64,000 bases of DNA from Paludibacter sp. 47-17 (GCA_001898935.1 MKVT01000013.1:186001-250000); one strand, 5' to 3'. Counted from the stretch's first letter, positions 38,577 to 48,238 are shown. Notes: generated from the letters alone by a model not told the origin. Made by a program: numbers and translations.

Positions 38577-39407
38577 TTAAAAGTTCATCAACGCATCATT
38601 AAAAATAAAACTCAGAAAGATAAAAACAGCGGGAGCGGCCAGCAGCATACTGTCGAACCGGTCGAGCAAACCACCGTGACCCGGAATTACATCGCCCGAA
38701 TCTTTCACATTCACAGTACGTTTGAGTAAGGACTCCAATAAATCGCCGAATGTACCGAAAATCACCACTATCTCCGAAAAAATCAACCATTGAATCAGAT
38801 TAATTTCCGGAATAAACAACGAAAACAGATAACCCGACCCCAGAGCAGCCACCGCACCTCCTATAAAACCTTCCCACGATTTTTTAGGTGAAATCCGTTC
38901 AAAAAGCCTGTGTTTACCAAAGGTCATACCTACCAGATAAGCGCCCGTATCGTTGACCCATATCGTTACAAAAACAGCGATCAGGATCAGAGGATTGTAC
39001 GACTCGATATAAAGAATGAAATTCAGCAACGAAAACGGCAGCGCTATTATTACCTGACCCAGGAGGAAATAGGCCCAATTGTGCAACGGATTCGGTTTGC
39101 GGCGGTACAACTCGATCACCAGCATCAAAACAATATATAAGCCGTAAATCGAATAGCCCGGATAAATAATGGTACCCGTTGCAAAAAGAAACGAAATAAC
39201 AAAGAGAATAACAGCACCAATCACCGACATGACGGTCATCGCTTGTACATCGTGCTGCTTATTGGTAAGTCGATGAAATTCGTACACCGACCCTCCCGTG
39301 ATCAGCGTAAACACAACGGCAAAGGAGTAAGGAGTCCAAATAATCGAGCCGACTATAATCACTACGAATAAGAATCCGCTCAGGGTACGTTGAATGAAAT
39401 TATTCAT
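38577..39407 (-). CDS. cdsA: Phosphatidate cytidylyltransferase
   Basis: CdsA makes CDP-diacylglycerol from phosphatidic acid and CTP, the branch point of phospholipid synthesis, at the inner membrane. The 276-residue polytopic protein has the signature region near the C-terminus, SPKKSWEGFIGG (about 173), and KDSGDVIPGHGGLLDRFDS (about 237), with conserved Asp and Gly residues, and about eight membrane segments. It sits between the LUD gene and the acyltransferase, 12-30 bases from each, in the operon rsfS-ftsH-LUD-cdsA-acyltransferase. Confidence 0.94.
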   Translation of the reverse strand: MNNFIQRTLSGFLFVVIIVGSIIWTPYSFAVVFTLITGGSVYEFHRLTNKQHDVQAMTVMSVIGAVILFVISFLFATGTIIYPGYSIYGLYIVLMLVIELYRRKPNPLHNWAYFLLGQVIIALPFSLLNFILYIESYNPLILIAVFVTIWVNDTGAYLVGMTFGKHRLFERISPKKSWEGFIGGAVAALGSGYLFSLFIPEINLIQWLIFSEIVVIFGTFGDLLESLLKRTVNVKDSGDVIPGHGGLLDRFDSMLLAAPAVFIFLSFIFNDALMNF

Positions 39408-39437
39408 GGTCGGAAGATGAAGAGGGGTTAATTGGCC

Positions 39438-40076
39438 TTAATTCTTCAGAACAAAGATAATCAATTCTTTCGGACCATGCGCACCCAAAACCAAAGTTTT
39501 CTCGATATCGGCAGTACGACTCGGCCCCGTAACAAACCCCATAGCCGACGGAAGTCGATTTCCATAGCGCGCCTGCAACAAACGCAATGCATCTTCGGGA
39601 TAGGCAACCAATTGGTCCTCACGCGCTATGACAATATGCACCGGCGTATAAGCGTACACTTGCCGGCCTGCTGCAGGTACACTGCTCATCACAACGCTGC
39701 CCGTACGAGCCACCAATGCCTCGCACGATGTAACCGCAGCTTGCATGTTTTCAAAACGACCAGGATCATTTCCGGCTGCAATGCCCCGGATCGTCGCCTG
39801 GCCGGCCAGTTCAGTATCGCAGGTGTACAGATAGTCCCACCCCCGGCGACCGGCCAATTCGGCCAGATGATCCAACATCGCCTCCATCGATGAAAAGACA
39901 AGGCACTGTCCTGCCACTGCTTCCACCTCCTTTACGAATACATCCAGCAAATTATCGGGATGAAAATAAACAGCCTCCACATCGTAAAGGGATGAAACAG
40001 CAGCAGTCCGTTGCTGTGCATTACGGACTGCTTGAAGAATCTTTTCTCGCGACGAATCAGGCTTCTGCTTTTCCAT
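39438..40076 (-). CDS. lutC: LUD-domain protein, LutC-like
   Basis: The 212-residue product (ATG at 40076) is a LUD-domain protein as in LutC/YkgG of lactate-utilisation operons. Visible are [18 protein letters not shown] at the start, a central ATIRGIAAGNDPGRF, TGSVVMSS near 125 and GPSRTADIEKTLVLGAHGPKEL (last 36 residues), the usual LUD ending. Extending the frame upstream gives another 32 residues inside ftsH and was rejected; with the ATG at 40076 there is a 20-base overlap with the ftsH 3' end. The LUD gene in the ftsH-cdsA operon is a conserved Bacteroidota arrangement, so its role may not be lactate. A LutA-like gene is 35 kb away. Confidence 0.8.
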   Translation of the reverse strand: MEKQKPDSSREKILQAVRNAQQRTAAVSSLYDVEAVYFHPDNLLDVFVKEVEAVAGQCLVFSSMEAMLDHLAELAGRRGWDYLYTCDTELAGQATIRGIAAGNDPGRFENMQAAVTSCEALVARTGSVVMSSVPAAGRQVYAYTPVHIVIAREDQLVAYPEDALRLLQARYGNRLPSAMGFVTGPSRTADIEKTLVLGAHGPKELIIFVLKN

Positions 40077-42147
40077 GATCATCCGGTTTGTCATCCGACT
40101 CATTTTTCCGCTCTTCCTCAGCGTTGCCTTCGGCCGGACTATCCGGTAATTGCTGCCGCATTTCGCCGGCAAGCGCAGCTTCTTCCGCTTCGCCGTTTTG
40201 GAGTATCAACTCGTCGTGACGCGAAGCCCAGGGACGCTTGCCGAAAACCGCTTCCAGATCTTCCGAGAAAATAACTTCACGCTCCAGCAGTAATGCCGAC
40301 AAACGGGCGTGCCCCTCGGCATTCTGGAGTAAAATAGCTTTAGCTCGTTCGTATTGTTCGCCCACAATCTGCTTTGCCTCCATATCGATCAACTCGGCCG
40401 TTTTTTCGCTGTACGGTTTTGTAAAACCATAATCCGAATGGCCTGTCGAATCGTAATAACTCAAATTAGGTAAATGTTCGCTCATTCCGAAATAAGCAAC
40501 CATTGCATACGCACGTTTGGTAACCCGTTCAAGGTCGTTGATAGCACCCGTCGAGACCTGATTCAAAAACACCTCCTCGGCGGCACGGCCTCCTAACGTG
40601 GCACACATCTCATCAAGCAGGTGCTCCCGTATGGTAAGCTGACGTTCTTCGGGAAGATACCAGGCGGCACCCAGGGCTTCGCCACGCGGCACAATAGTTA
40701 CCTTCACCAGCGGATTGGCATGTTCGAGCATCCAGCTGATGGTAGCATGTCCGGCCTCATGGAAAGCAATCGATTTCTTTTCGGTTTGCGTGATAATCTT
40801 GGTTTTCTTTTCCAAACCACCAATAATACGGTCCACTGCATCGAGAAAATCCTGTTTCTCGACAAACGATTTTCCTTTACGGGCAGCAATAAGAGCTGCT
40901 TCGTTACATACATTGGCGATATCGGCACCCGAAAAACCCGGAGTTTGTTTGGCCAGGAAATTCACATCCACCGTTTCGTTGATTTTAATCGGACGCAGGT
41001 GAACATTGAAAATCTGTTTCCGCTCGTGAACATCCGGTAAATCAACGTGAATCTGACGATCGAAACGTCCGGCGCGAAGCAAAGCTTTATCCAGTATGTC
41101 GGCACGGTTGGTAGCCGCCAGAATGATCACACCGCTATTGGAACCAAAACCGTCCATTTCGGTAAGCAACTGATTGAGTGTATTTTCACGTTCATCATTA
41201 CTTCCCATGTTCGGATTTTTACCGCGGGCGCGACCTACGGCATCAATTTCATCAATAAAGATGATACAAGGCGCCTTCTCTTTAGCCTGGCGGAACAAAT
41301 CACGCACCCGCGAAGCACCTACCCCCACAAACATTTCAACAAAATCGGAACCCGACATCGAAAAGAAGGGCACATCGGCCTCACCGGCTACTGCCTTGGC
41401 CAATAAAGTTTTACCGGTTCCCGGAGGGCCAACCAACAGGGCGCCTTTAGGAATTTTCCCACCCAGTTCGGTATATTTACCCGGATTCTTGAGAAAAGCA
41501 ACAATCTCTTCAATCTCCTGCTTCGCACCCGCCAATCCGGCCACATCCTTAAATGTAACCTTATTCACCGTATTGCCTTTATCGAACAATTGTGCCTTCG
41601 ATTTGCCGACATTAAAAATGCCGCCGGCTCCTCCGCCGCCCATTTGGCCCGACATACGGCGCGACATAAACACAAAAAAAGCGATCAGCAATAAAAAGGG
41701 CAGAACACTTACCAGGAAAATTTCAAAATAATTCCGGTCGTCTTTGTACGCCACATTGGCAAAACCGGTCGACGAAATATATTCTTCAAACTTTTCGGCA
41801 CTCGGAATATTCACACTGATACGCCTGTCCTTTTCAAAATTCTTATAACTCTCTCCGAATACAGCCTTTAAACTGGGCAAACTATCCTCGACCACGGCCT
41901 GAACCTGATTTTTGGAAGCATACACTTCAATGCTTTCAATATACCCTTTTTCAACAAACTGACGGAAAGCAGGATAGGAATTGATATTTTTGATTGCCAC
42001 CTGATCACCAAAGAAATAGGTACCCAGCAGTATCATGATGATGATACCGTACAACCACGATACATTGAACCGATTACCTTTACCACCAGGCTTTTGCGAA
42101 GTATTCTGATTGGGATTGACAGGCGAATTACTGTTTTTTTGTTCCAT
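40057..42147 (-). CDS. ftsH: ATP-dependent zinc metalloprotease FtsH
   Basis: FtsH degrades misfolded and some regulatory membrane proteins. The 696-residue protein has an N-terminal membrane segment (about 28-48), a periplasmic domain, a second membrane segment (about 145-165), a glycine-rich linker, an AAA domain with [16 protein letters not shown] (about 240) and IDEIDAVG, second region of homology RPGRFD-like as LRAGRFDRQ, and the zinc site HEAGH (about 463) in [13 protein letters not shown], with the third ligand region further on. The C-terminal tail is long and acidic ([16 protein letters not shown]). It lies 8 bases after rsfS and overlaps the LUD gene by 20 bases. Confidence 0.97.
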   Translation of the reverse strand: MEQKNSNSPVNPNQNTSQKPGGKGNRFNVSWLYGIIIMILLGTYFFGDQVAIKNINSYPAFRQFVEKGYIESIEVYASKNQVQAVVEDSLPSLKAVFGESYKNFEKDRRISVNIPSAEKFEEYISSTGFANVAYKDDRNYFEIFLVSVLPFLLLIAFFVFMSRRMSGQMGGGGAGGIFNVGKSKAQLFDKGNTVNKVTFKDVAGLAGAKQEIEEIVAFLKNPGKYTELGGKIPKGALLVGPPGTGKTLLAKAVAGEADVPFFSMSGSDFVEMFVGVGASRVRDLFRQAKEKAPCIIFIDEIDAVGRARGKNPNMGSNDERENTLNQLLTEMDGFGSNSGVIILAATNRADILDKALLRAGRFDRQIHVDLPDVHERKQIFNVHLRPIKINETVDVNFLAKQTPGFSGADIANVCNEAALIAARKGKSFVEKQDFLDAVDRIIGGLEKKTKIITQTEKKSIAFHEAGHATISWMLEHANPLVKVTIVPRGEALGAAWYLPEERQLTIREHLLDEMCATLGGRAAEEVFLNQVSTGAINDLERVTKRAYAMVAYFGMSEHLPNLSYYDSTGHSDYGFTKPYSEKTAELIDMEAKQIVGEQYERAKAILLQNAEGHARLSALLLEREVIFSEDLEAVFGKRPWASRHDELILQNGEAEEAALAGEMRQQLPDSPAEGNAEEERKNESDDKPDDHGKAEA

Positions 42148-42155
42148 TCACACGT

Positions 42156-42536
42156 TTAATTAAGATTTTCAATTTTTTGCAGATCAGCATCTGCCCAAAG
42201 GTGCTCAATATCGTAATACTGCCGCGCATGCCGCTGAAAAACGTGCACGATAATCGAACCATAATCCATGGCTATCCATTCGGCATTTTCAAAACCATCG
42301 GCAGCATACGGCTTTACAGCCATTTTTTCTTGCACGTACTCTTTTATCGAAAGAGCTACTGCATTAACATGTATATTGGAGTCGCCTTCACAAATCACAA
42401 AATAAGAACAGGGAGCTTCTTTAAGACGATTCATGTTCACTACTACGATCTCTTTCCCTTTCCGTTCTTGTATTCCTTCAACAATATTTTTTACAATTTG
42501 TTCGTTTTCAATGTCTTTTGTTCGTTTCTTTCCCAT
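42156..42536 (-). CDS. rsfS: Ribosome silencing factor
   Basis: RsfS binds L14 on the 50S subunit and blocks joining, tuning translation in stationary phase. The 126-residue product has the DUF143/RsfS core: VVNMNRLKEAPCSYFVICEGDSNIHVNAV with the CSYFVICEGDS motif, then GFENAEWIAMDYGSIIVHVF and the ending RQYYDIEHLWADA. Length is as expected. It heads the minus-strand operon with ftsH, LUD, cdsA and an acyltransferase, 8 bases before ftsH. A strong -7 element is about 28 bases upstream. Confidence 0.95.
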   Translation of the reverse strand: MGKKRTKDIENEQIVKNIVEGIQERKGKEIVVVNMNRLKEAPCSYFVICEGDSNIHVNAVALSIKEYVQEKMAVKPYAADGFENAEWIAMDYGSIIVHVFQRHARQYYDIEHLWADADLQKIENLN

Positions 42537-42563
42537 CCGGATTTGATCTAAAATTCATTACCG

Positions 42564-42571
42564 CAAAGATA
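42564..42571 (-). promoter_or_regulatory. Candidate promoter of rsfS-ftsH-LUD-cdsA operon
   Basis: On the minus strand it reads TATCTTTG; a TTTC (plus strand 42591-42594) sits 19 bases upstream, one mismatch from TTTG. It is 27 bases before the rsfS ATG. Confidence 0.6.
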
Positions 42572-42707
42572 CATCAAAGCTAGGTGCACCGAAAATATCT
42601 TTAATTTTTTTATTGATTATCCATTCAACAAATTACATTCCTAGTTCCGTTTATGTCAGAATGACAGTAGAAAAGCCCGCTCTCACTGCCACTGGTAGAC
42701 CCATCTA

Positions 42708-42741
42708 CAAAAACATCCGGCACTGTTGTCAGTACCGGATG
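42708..42741 (-). terminator. Terminator after OmpA/TPR lipoprotein
   Basis: A 12-bp stem with one G-U-type pair (arms 42714-42725 and 42730-42741, 4-base loop). On the minus strand the stem is followed by a T-rich run at 42708-42713. It ends the lipoprotein transcript 25 bases after the stop codon. Confidence 0.8.
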
Positions 42742-42765
42742 CTTAAACGTGGTATGAGTTATGAA

Positions 42766-44472
42766 TTACTGAACAATCGCTTTGAAAGCACTTTCGCTCC
42801 AGTATTTTGCAAACTCAAGATCCTTGGCTGCTTTCAGTGCACATTCCTTGTTCTTGGCAACAGCTGCTTTCAGGTTGCTGTATACACCGTCTTTATCGTT
42901 GGTGCGGGCTGCAACTACGGCTGCAAGATAAGAAGTGGCCGCATCGGGATTTTCGACAGCAGCAAGTGTGTTTTTAGCTGCATTGTACTCTTTGTTCAAA
43001 ATCTGCAACAAGGCTGCATTGTTTGAATTTACACCCAACATCGACGATTTGGCTTTTGTATAATCGCCGGTTGCGATATAATAGGTACCCAGTGCATTTT
43101 TCAGGTTACCGGTTGTTCCGGCTGCATTTCCGAAATACGTTTCAGCTTTGGCCAGATCGCCTTTCGCCATAGCAACTAAACCTGCATTGAAATTAGCATC
43201 GGCATTACGCGGATCGATCGAAAGGGCTTTAGCAAACGATTTCTCGGCATTGTCCATATTGCCCATCTGGTAGCATACCTGACCCATGTTGTTGTACGCA
43301 CGGATTTCGTTAGGATACAACTCCGCTACTTTTTTATAGATAGCTTGTTTTTCGCCGGCTTCCTTTGTTAATGTCGCAGCATAAAGCAGTTCTTCCACAT
43401 TCAAGGCCGAAGCATCCGACTTAGCCAGCGAAGCGATTTGCTCATCCGACTTACCGGTAACTTTCACCATCAGTTTCAACTGCGAACGACGAAGTTGCGG
43501 GAGCACCTCATCGGCAATTTGCTTGAAAGCTGCCGCCAGGTTCTTAATTTCACGTTCCCGTTGTTCGGGATCTTTGTACATCGAAAGTACGCGAAGAATC
43601 AGTTCTTTATCCTGAATATTCGATTTCTCCATCAACTTCTGGAAACCATCCCAATCCTCGGGAGTGAAACGCGACTCTACAGTAAGAGGCGATTTCAGAC
43701 GTTTCAACTCGGCATTCAGGAATTTCTCCGTTTCTTTCTGACGGCGTTCGGCCAGTTTCGTATTCAGTTCGAGAGCTCCGTCAGGCGATGCATAGGAAGA
43801 AATCTGCAAACTTTCAACCGATTTGTTCATTTCATTTTTCGCTTCAACAATCTTGGCTGTCAGCGCCTTAATATCTTCCGATTTAACTTCTGTATTTCTT
43901 ACGGTCGACTGCTGGATAAGGAAGAGAATGTCGGCTTCAGTCATCTGCATAATGTCGCGTTCAAACTGATCTTTGATTAATGTAGCACCCAGGGCACCTT
44001 TAAACTGCTTCTGAGCAAGTTCGGAGGTTGCAATCACTCCATCGGCCACCTTAACCGGAGTCAGTTTGTACGATTTCTTTTTGGCAACTACATCGAACTC
44101 AAGAAACAATTCGGAAACCGCCATTTCGGGCACATAGTCGAACGATACCTTCATGGTATACGAACCACCTGCTTTGTAGGAGATAACATTGTCGTTACCC
44201 ACCACCTTTTCGCCCTGGAATACGGAGGGAGTACCTTTTACCGACTGGCCGTTGCTCAGCTTCATAACCGGAGTAACGGTCACAACAGCATTCTTCTGGA
44301 AATACTTCACAGGGAAGGTACCAGTTACTGTAGCTTCAACTTTACCAGCTTTGGTCTCCAACGGGTTTGGAGTAGTGGTAAACAATGAAGGATCCAGATC
44401 GCTCAGATTTTTACAGGAACTGAACAATACAGCTACCATCAAAGAGAGAGCAAATAATAGTTGTTTTTTCAT
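42766..44472 (-). CDS. Lipoprotein with OmpA-like and TPR regions
   Basis: The 568-residue protein has a lipoprotein signal (lipobox FSSC, Cys about residue 20), then a beta-rich N-terminal region (about 25-165) followed by an OmpA/MotB-like region (about 200-330; SSYASPDGALELNTKLAERR, the peptidoglycan-contact type motif), and TPR repeats (about 355-550; for example NNMGQVCYQMGNMDNAEKSF and NFNAGLVAMAKGDLAKA). In the phylum, proteins joining OmpA-like and TPR regions include some tied to T9SS (PorE-type) and others of unknown role. The order of domains here (OmpA-like then TPR) is the reverse of PorE, so I do not name it. It is monocistronic with its own promoter and terminator. Confidence 0.72.
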   Translation of the reverse strand: MKKQLLFALSLMVAVLFSSCKNLSDLDPSLFTTTPNPLETKAGKVEATVTGTFPVKYFQKNAVVTVTPVMKLSNGQSVKGTPSVFQGEKVVGNDNVISYKAGGSYTMKVSFDYVPEMAVSELFLEFDVVAKKKSYKLTPVKVADGVIATSELAQKQFKGALGATLIKDQFERDIMQMTEADILFLIQQSTVRNTEVKSEDIKALTAKIVEAKNEMNKSVESLQISSYASPDGALELNTKLAERRQKETEKFLNAELKRLKSPLTVESRFTPEDWDGFQKLMEKSNIQDKELILRVLSMYKDPEQREREIKNLAAAFKQIADEVLPQLRRSQLKLMVKVTGKSDEQIASLAKSDASALNVEELLYAATLTKEAGEKQAIYKKVAELYPNEIRAYNNMGQVCYQMGNMDNAEKSFAKALSIDPRNADANFNAGLVAMAKGDLAKAETYFGNAAGTTGNLKNALGTYYIATGDYTKAKSSMLGVNSNNAALLQILNKEYNAAKNTLAAVENPDAATSYLAAVVAARTNDKDGVYSNLKAAVAKNKECALKAAKDLEFAKYWSESAFKAIVQ

Positions 44473-44531
44473 ACAGAAACGTTGTTAATTTATTGATTGA
44501 TTTTTATTTAGTAATTTTGTTCCCAACTGCA

Positions 44532-44539
44532 CAAAGATA
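44532..44539 (-). promoter_or_regulatory. Candidate -7 element before OmpA/TPR lipoprotein
   Basis: On the minus strand it reads TATCTTTG, 59 bases before the ATG at 44472. No -33 TTTG seen at 19-21 bases. Confidence 0.45.
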
Positions 44540-44594
44540 CAATTAACATTTTAATCCGCCATCTTTGTTAGATAATTTTTCGAATTAACATTTG

Positions 44595-46082
44595 TTATTT
44601 GAAAAAAGCCTTAAAAATATCGTTCCCATTCGCAAATATCAGTAAGGCAAACAGTAAAAGCATGCCTGCTGTTTGTGCATATTCCATAAATTTGTCGCCG
44701 GGCTTTTTGCCTGTCAGCATTTCGTACACGATAAACATAACATGTCCGCCATCCAGCCCCGGGATAGGCAGGAAATTCATAAACGCCAGTACGATCGACA
44801 ACAGCGCAGTCATGGTCCAGAACACCTGCCAGTCCCAGACCTGCGGAAACATTTTCCCGATGCTTCCAAACCCGCCTATCTGTTTCGAACCTTCTTTGGT
44901 GAACACAAGTTTAAACTGTTTCACATAACTTACCAGTGTTTCCCATCCCAGGGAAATACCGGCCGGAATGGCTTCAAAAAAGCCGTACTCCTGTTTTTCG
45001 GTTTTGAAATAATTGAACAACGGACGTAGCGTGACTCCCAGTTTCGAATTTTCGTCCAAGGTAACCGTTTCTTCCATCAACCGGCCGTCACGGTAAAACT
45101 GAAATACCACCGGCTTGCCTGCCAGCGGAGCTATTTCGGCGGTAATATCCTGGAATACCGACATCGTCTTCCCATTCACCCCTACAATACTATCGCCCGA
45201 CTGCAAACCTGCCGCAGCAGCCGGACTACCCGGTTGCGCTTCGTCGATTACAAAAGGATAGCGTACCGAAAGTAAATCGAGCTCTTCGGCTGCCAGAATC
45301 CGCTGAGCGAAATCGGCCGGCAAACGGAGCTCGACCTGCTGGTCGTTGCGCAAAACCACTACATTCCGCAACCCGTCAATCAGTACTTTTTCAATGAAAT
45401 CGGATCGGTCCACTACGGAAGCTCCGTCGATTGAAATCACTTTATCGCCTTGTTGAAATCCGCTTTCGACCATTGTGGGCGAAAATTGAAATCCGTAACG
45501 GGCATTTTCAAACGGAAGATATTCTTTTCCCCATGTAAACAACACCGCCGAATAGATCATTAAAGCCAGGATAAAGTTCACCAGCACACCGCCTATAATA
45601 ATGGGCAACCTGTGCCACACCGAACGCGAACGGTATTCCCAGGGTTCAGGATCGCGCATCAGCTGAGTTTTATCCATCGACTCGTCGACCATACCGGCAA
45701 TCTTACAATAGCCTCCAAGGGGCAGCCAACCGATTCCCCATTCGGTATTGTCGGGGTATTTATTCCAGTCGCCATCGGGCAATTCGTTGATGGGAACGGG
45801 TTCCATAACCGGTTTCCCTTTAGCATCGACCACTCCGACACCCTCGCTGTTCACCCGCTGCCGCTCGTTCGACGGAACATTACGGGCAAAAAACTTCACC
45901 TGCCAGCGCCCGTTAATCCGCTTGGCTCGCACCAGCGAAATGGTCGGATTAAAAAACATGTAGAATTTCTCGACACGAACCTTAAACAACCGTGCAAAGA
46001 AAAAGTGGCCAAACTCGTGCAGTACCACCAATATGGACAAACTCAGGATGAGTTGCAGAGCTCTGATTAAAAATGTCTCCAT
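44595..46082 (-). CDS. rseP: Site-2 protease RseP
   Basis: RseP cleaves membrane-embedded anti-sigma factors and signal-peptide remnants. The 495-residue protein has the zinc motif HEFGH at residues 22-26, the third ligand region NFLPIPGLDGGH near residue 440, PDZ-like region (about 280-350, with QPGSPAAAAGLQSGD) and membrane segments at both ends. An insertion between the first membrane segment and the PDZ is longer than in E. coli RseP, as usual in Bacteroidota. It is 3 bases downstream of dxr. No sigma-E/anti-sigma pair lies nearby. Confidence 0.94.
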   Translation of the reverse strand: METFLIRALQLILSLSILVVLHEFGHFFFARLFKVRVEKFYMFFNPTISLVRAKRINGRWQVKFFARNVPSNERQRVNSEGVGVVDAKGKPVMEPVPINELPDGDWNKYPDNTEWGIGWLPLGGYCKIAGMVDESMDKTQLMRDPEPWEYRSRSVWHRLPIIIGGVLVNFILALMIYSAVLFTWGKEYLPFENARYGFQFSPTMVESGFQQGDKVISIDGASVVDRSDFIEKVLIDGLRNVVVLRNDQQVELRLPADFAQRILAAEELDLLSVRYPFVIDEAQPGSPAAAAGLQSGDSIVGVNGKTMSVFQDITAEIAPLAGKPVVFQFYRDGRLMEETVTLDENSKLGVTLRPLFNYFKTEKQEYGFFEAIPAGISLGWETLVSYVKQFKLVFTKEGSKQIGGFGSIGKMFPQVWDWQVFWTMTALLSIVLAFMNFLPIPGLDGGHVMFIVYEMLTGKKPGDKFMEYAQTAGMLLLFALLIFANGNDIFKAFFK

Positions 46083-46085
46083 TCG

Positions 46086-47258
46086 TTATTTATCTGTTTT
46101 TTTAATTAATTCCTCAGCTATCCGTCGTGCTTCCGCATCGGTACGCACATAATCGTCGTAGCCGGGATGGTGTATAAATGTACTGGTTGCCATTGTTGTC
46201 TCGATAATATCACTCATCTGCAAAAAACCAATCTTTTCTTTTAGAAAAGCCGCAACTACAATTTCGTTGGCAGCATTCAGCATACAAGGCATATTGCCTC
46301 CTTGTTCGAGTGCATAATACGCATAAGCCAGGTTGCGGAATTTTTCCGGATCGGGCTTTTCAAACGTAAACTGCGGATAGAGATTGAAGTCGAGCCGGTG
46401 AAAGTTCGTCAGAAGCCGGTCGGGATAGGTAAAAGCATATTGAATCGGCAATTTCATGTCGGGCAGTCCCAGTTGAGCCTTAATCGAACCATCCCTGAAC
46501 TGAACCATCGAATGGATGATGGACTGCGGATGCACCACCACCTGAATACGGGATGCATCGACGCCAAACAACCATTTTGCTTCTATCACCTCGAACCCTT
46601 TGTTCATCATACTGGCCGAATCGATCGTTATCTTGGCTCCCATATCCCAATTGGGATGCTTCAGGGCCTGCGAAGGAGTTACGTACTCCAGTTCTTCACG
46701 CCGATAGGTGCGGAACGGACCGCCGGAGGCCGTCAGAATCAACTGTTCGACAGTATCGCTCCCTTCGCCTGTCAAACACTGGAAAATAGCGGAATGTTCA
46801 GAATCGACCGGTATTATCGACGCCTGGTACTGGCGACAGAGCTCATTGATGAGTTCTCCTGCCACTACCAGGGTTTCTTTATTGGCCAGTGCAATTGTTT
46901 TTCCGGCTTTCACAGCATGAATTGTCGGCTTTAAGCCCGAGTAGCCGACCATCGCCGTCAGCACGATATCCACGACCTCCAATTCGGCAATCTGCGCTAT
47001 AGCTTCGGGTCCGGCAAATACCTTTACCGGCAGATCTTCCAGCGCTTCTTTTAACCTCCGGTACTTACTTTCATCGGCAATAGCAGCCATCTCGGGTTCA
47101 AACCTGCGGCATTGTTCGATCAATAATTCGACATTCGAACCGGCAGTGAGCGCATAAGCCGAGAAATAACCCGGATTAGCTTCAATCACTTCCAGTGCCT
47201 GCGTTCCGATAGAGCCGGTGGAGCCGAGCACAGCAATATTTTTTCGTTTGGTTGCCAA
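46086..47258 (-). CDS. dxr: 1-deoxy-D-xylulose-5-phosphate reductoisomerase
   Basis: DXR makes 2-C-methyl-D-erythritol 4-phosphate, the second step of the MEP isoprenoid pathway. The 390-residue protein has the NADPH fold LGSTGSIGTQALEVI near the N-terminus, NKETLVVAG near 125, the metal-binding block PVDSEHSAIFQCL near 150 and ASGGPFRTYRREEL and the flexible-loop region MNKGFEVIEAKWLFGV near 220. It lies in the operon M23-like / dxr / rseP, 30 bases after the M23-like gene. The products feed pcrB-type and other prenyl lipids. Confidence 0.97.
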   Translation of the reverse strand: MATKRKNIAVLGSTGSIGTQALEVIEANPGYFSAYALTAGSNVELLIEQCRRFEPEMAAIADESKYRRLKEALEDLPVKVFAGPEAIAQIAELEVVDIVLTAMVGYSGLKPTIHAVKAGKTIALANKETLVVAGELINELCRQYQASIIPVDSEHSAIFQCLTGEGSDTVEQLILTASGGPFRTYRREELEYVTPSQALKHPNWDMGAKITIDSASMMNKGFEVIEAKWLFGVDASRIQVVVHPQSIIHSMVQFRDGSIKAQLGLPDMKLPIQYAFTYPDRLLTNFHRLDFNLYPQFTFEKPDPEKFRNLAYAYYALEQGGNMPCMLNAANEIVVAAFLKEKIGFLQMSDIIETTMATSTFIHHPGYDDYVRTDAEARRIAEELIKKTDK

Positions 47259-47288
47259 TTCTGTATTTATTAGGGTTAACTTAGGGTA

Positions 47289-48155
47289 TTAAAAGATAAT
47301 TACTTCTTCCGGATTCATCGGATGGCCCATGTTCCATAGCTCAAAAATAAAATGACGACCCGATTTGTTGTCCGGACTTTCGCCCGTGAATGCGATTACC
47401 TCGCCGGCCTTCACCTGATCGCCGCTTTTGCGGAGCAGGGAGTTGTTGTTTTTGTATACCGATACATAATCGTTGTTGTGCTGAACGGTGATTACCCAGC
47501 CGAATTCGGGAGTGAAGCCGGTAAAAATAACCGTACCGGGCAATACACTTACTACCGATTCATTGAACGATGTCAAGATAGAAATGCCAAACTGTTTTTC
47601 TTTGGCATTGAATTCCGACGAAATCACGCCCTTCACCGGCCGGAAAAAAACCTGAACCGCGGCTTCTTCTTTCGTGGCCATCGAATACAAATTGTACTTT
47701 TCCTGCTTTTCGTATTCGTCAACAAACTCCTGTTCCGACTTGGCCTTTTCCATCATCACTTCCGCTCGTTCTTTGAGGCCTATCGTATCGGTGCTGATCG
47801 AGGGATCGTCGACCGTTTCTCCCGAGATAATGGTTTTCAGTACTTCGAGATAGGTCGATTGATAATTCATTTGCGTAAGCAAGGAATCGATCTGCATGGA
47901 TTGTCCGATAATCTCCACCCGGTTATCGGCTCCGTTATACCCCGGCAGATAGTACTTTATCGGCGTATAAATAATAAGGACGGCAAGGGTTAAAAACGTT
48001 ACGATCAAAAAAAGCGAACCGTACATATATACTTTGATGCGCGAAAGCTTTACGTGCCAGGTTTCTTCCAGGGTGTTTTCATTGAGAATGGACAAACGGT
48101 ACTTGAACCGCATTTTCTGCAGAAACTGTTTCCACTTGTCGGATTTCACGCTCAT
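47289..48155 (-). CDS. Membrane-anchored LytM/M23-like protein with degenerate zinc site
   Basis: The 288-residue protein has one membrane segment (about 43-65), a coiled-coil type stretch (about 80-150) and a C-terminal LytM-type beta domain (about 165-280). In active M23 peptidases the zinc is held by HxxxD and HxH. Here the first site reads FGISILTSF (about residue 188), with Gln instead of His (KQFGIS) and Ser for Asp, and the last site reads HFIFELW (about 267), in which the second His of HxH has become Ile. So cleavage of peptidoglycan is unlikely; the domain may act as an activator or scaffold like EnvC or NlpD. It heads the dxr/rseP operon. Confidence 0.85.
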   Translation of the reverse strand: MSVKSDKWKQFLQKMRFKYRLSILNENTLEETWHVKLSRIKVYMYGSLFLIVTFLTLAVLIIYTPIKYYLPGYNGADNRVEIIGQSMQIDSLLTQMNYQSTYLEVLKTIISGETVDDPSISTDTIGLKERAEVMMEKAKSEQEFVDEYEKQEKYNLYSMATKEEAAVQVFFRPVKGVISSEFNAKEKQFGISILTSFNESVVSVLPGTVIFTGFTPEFGWVITVQHNNDYVSVYKNNNSLLRKSGDQVKAGEVIAFTGESPDNKSGRHFIFELWNMGHPMNPEEVIIF

Positions 48156-48204
48156 ATAATGATGAATTCTGAATATTTGAATTGTACTGCCCGCTTAAGG
48201 CTCA

Positions 48205-48235
48205 CAAAAATAGCTTATTTTATGCGAATTACAAA
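48205..48235 (-). promoter_or_regulatory. Full promoter of M23-like/dxr/rseP operon
   Basis: On the minus strand TTTG (plus 48232-48235), 19 bases, then TATTTTTG (48205-48212). Both boxes match with right spacing; about 50 bases before the M23-like ATG. Confidence 0.8.
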
Positions 48236-48238
48236 TAC

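Noticed and set aside
40077-40172. Longer LUD protein starting inside ftsH
   Set aside because: The added 32 residues are not LUD-like and would overlap ftsH by 116 bases.
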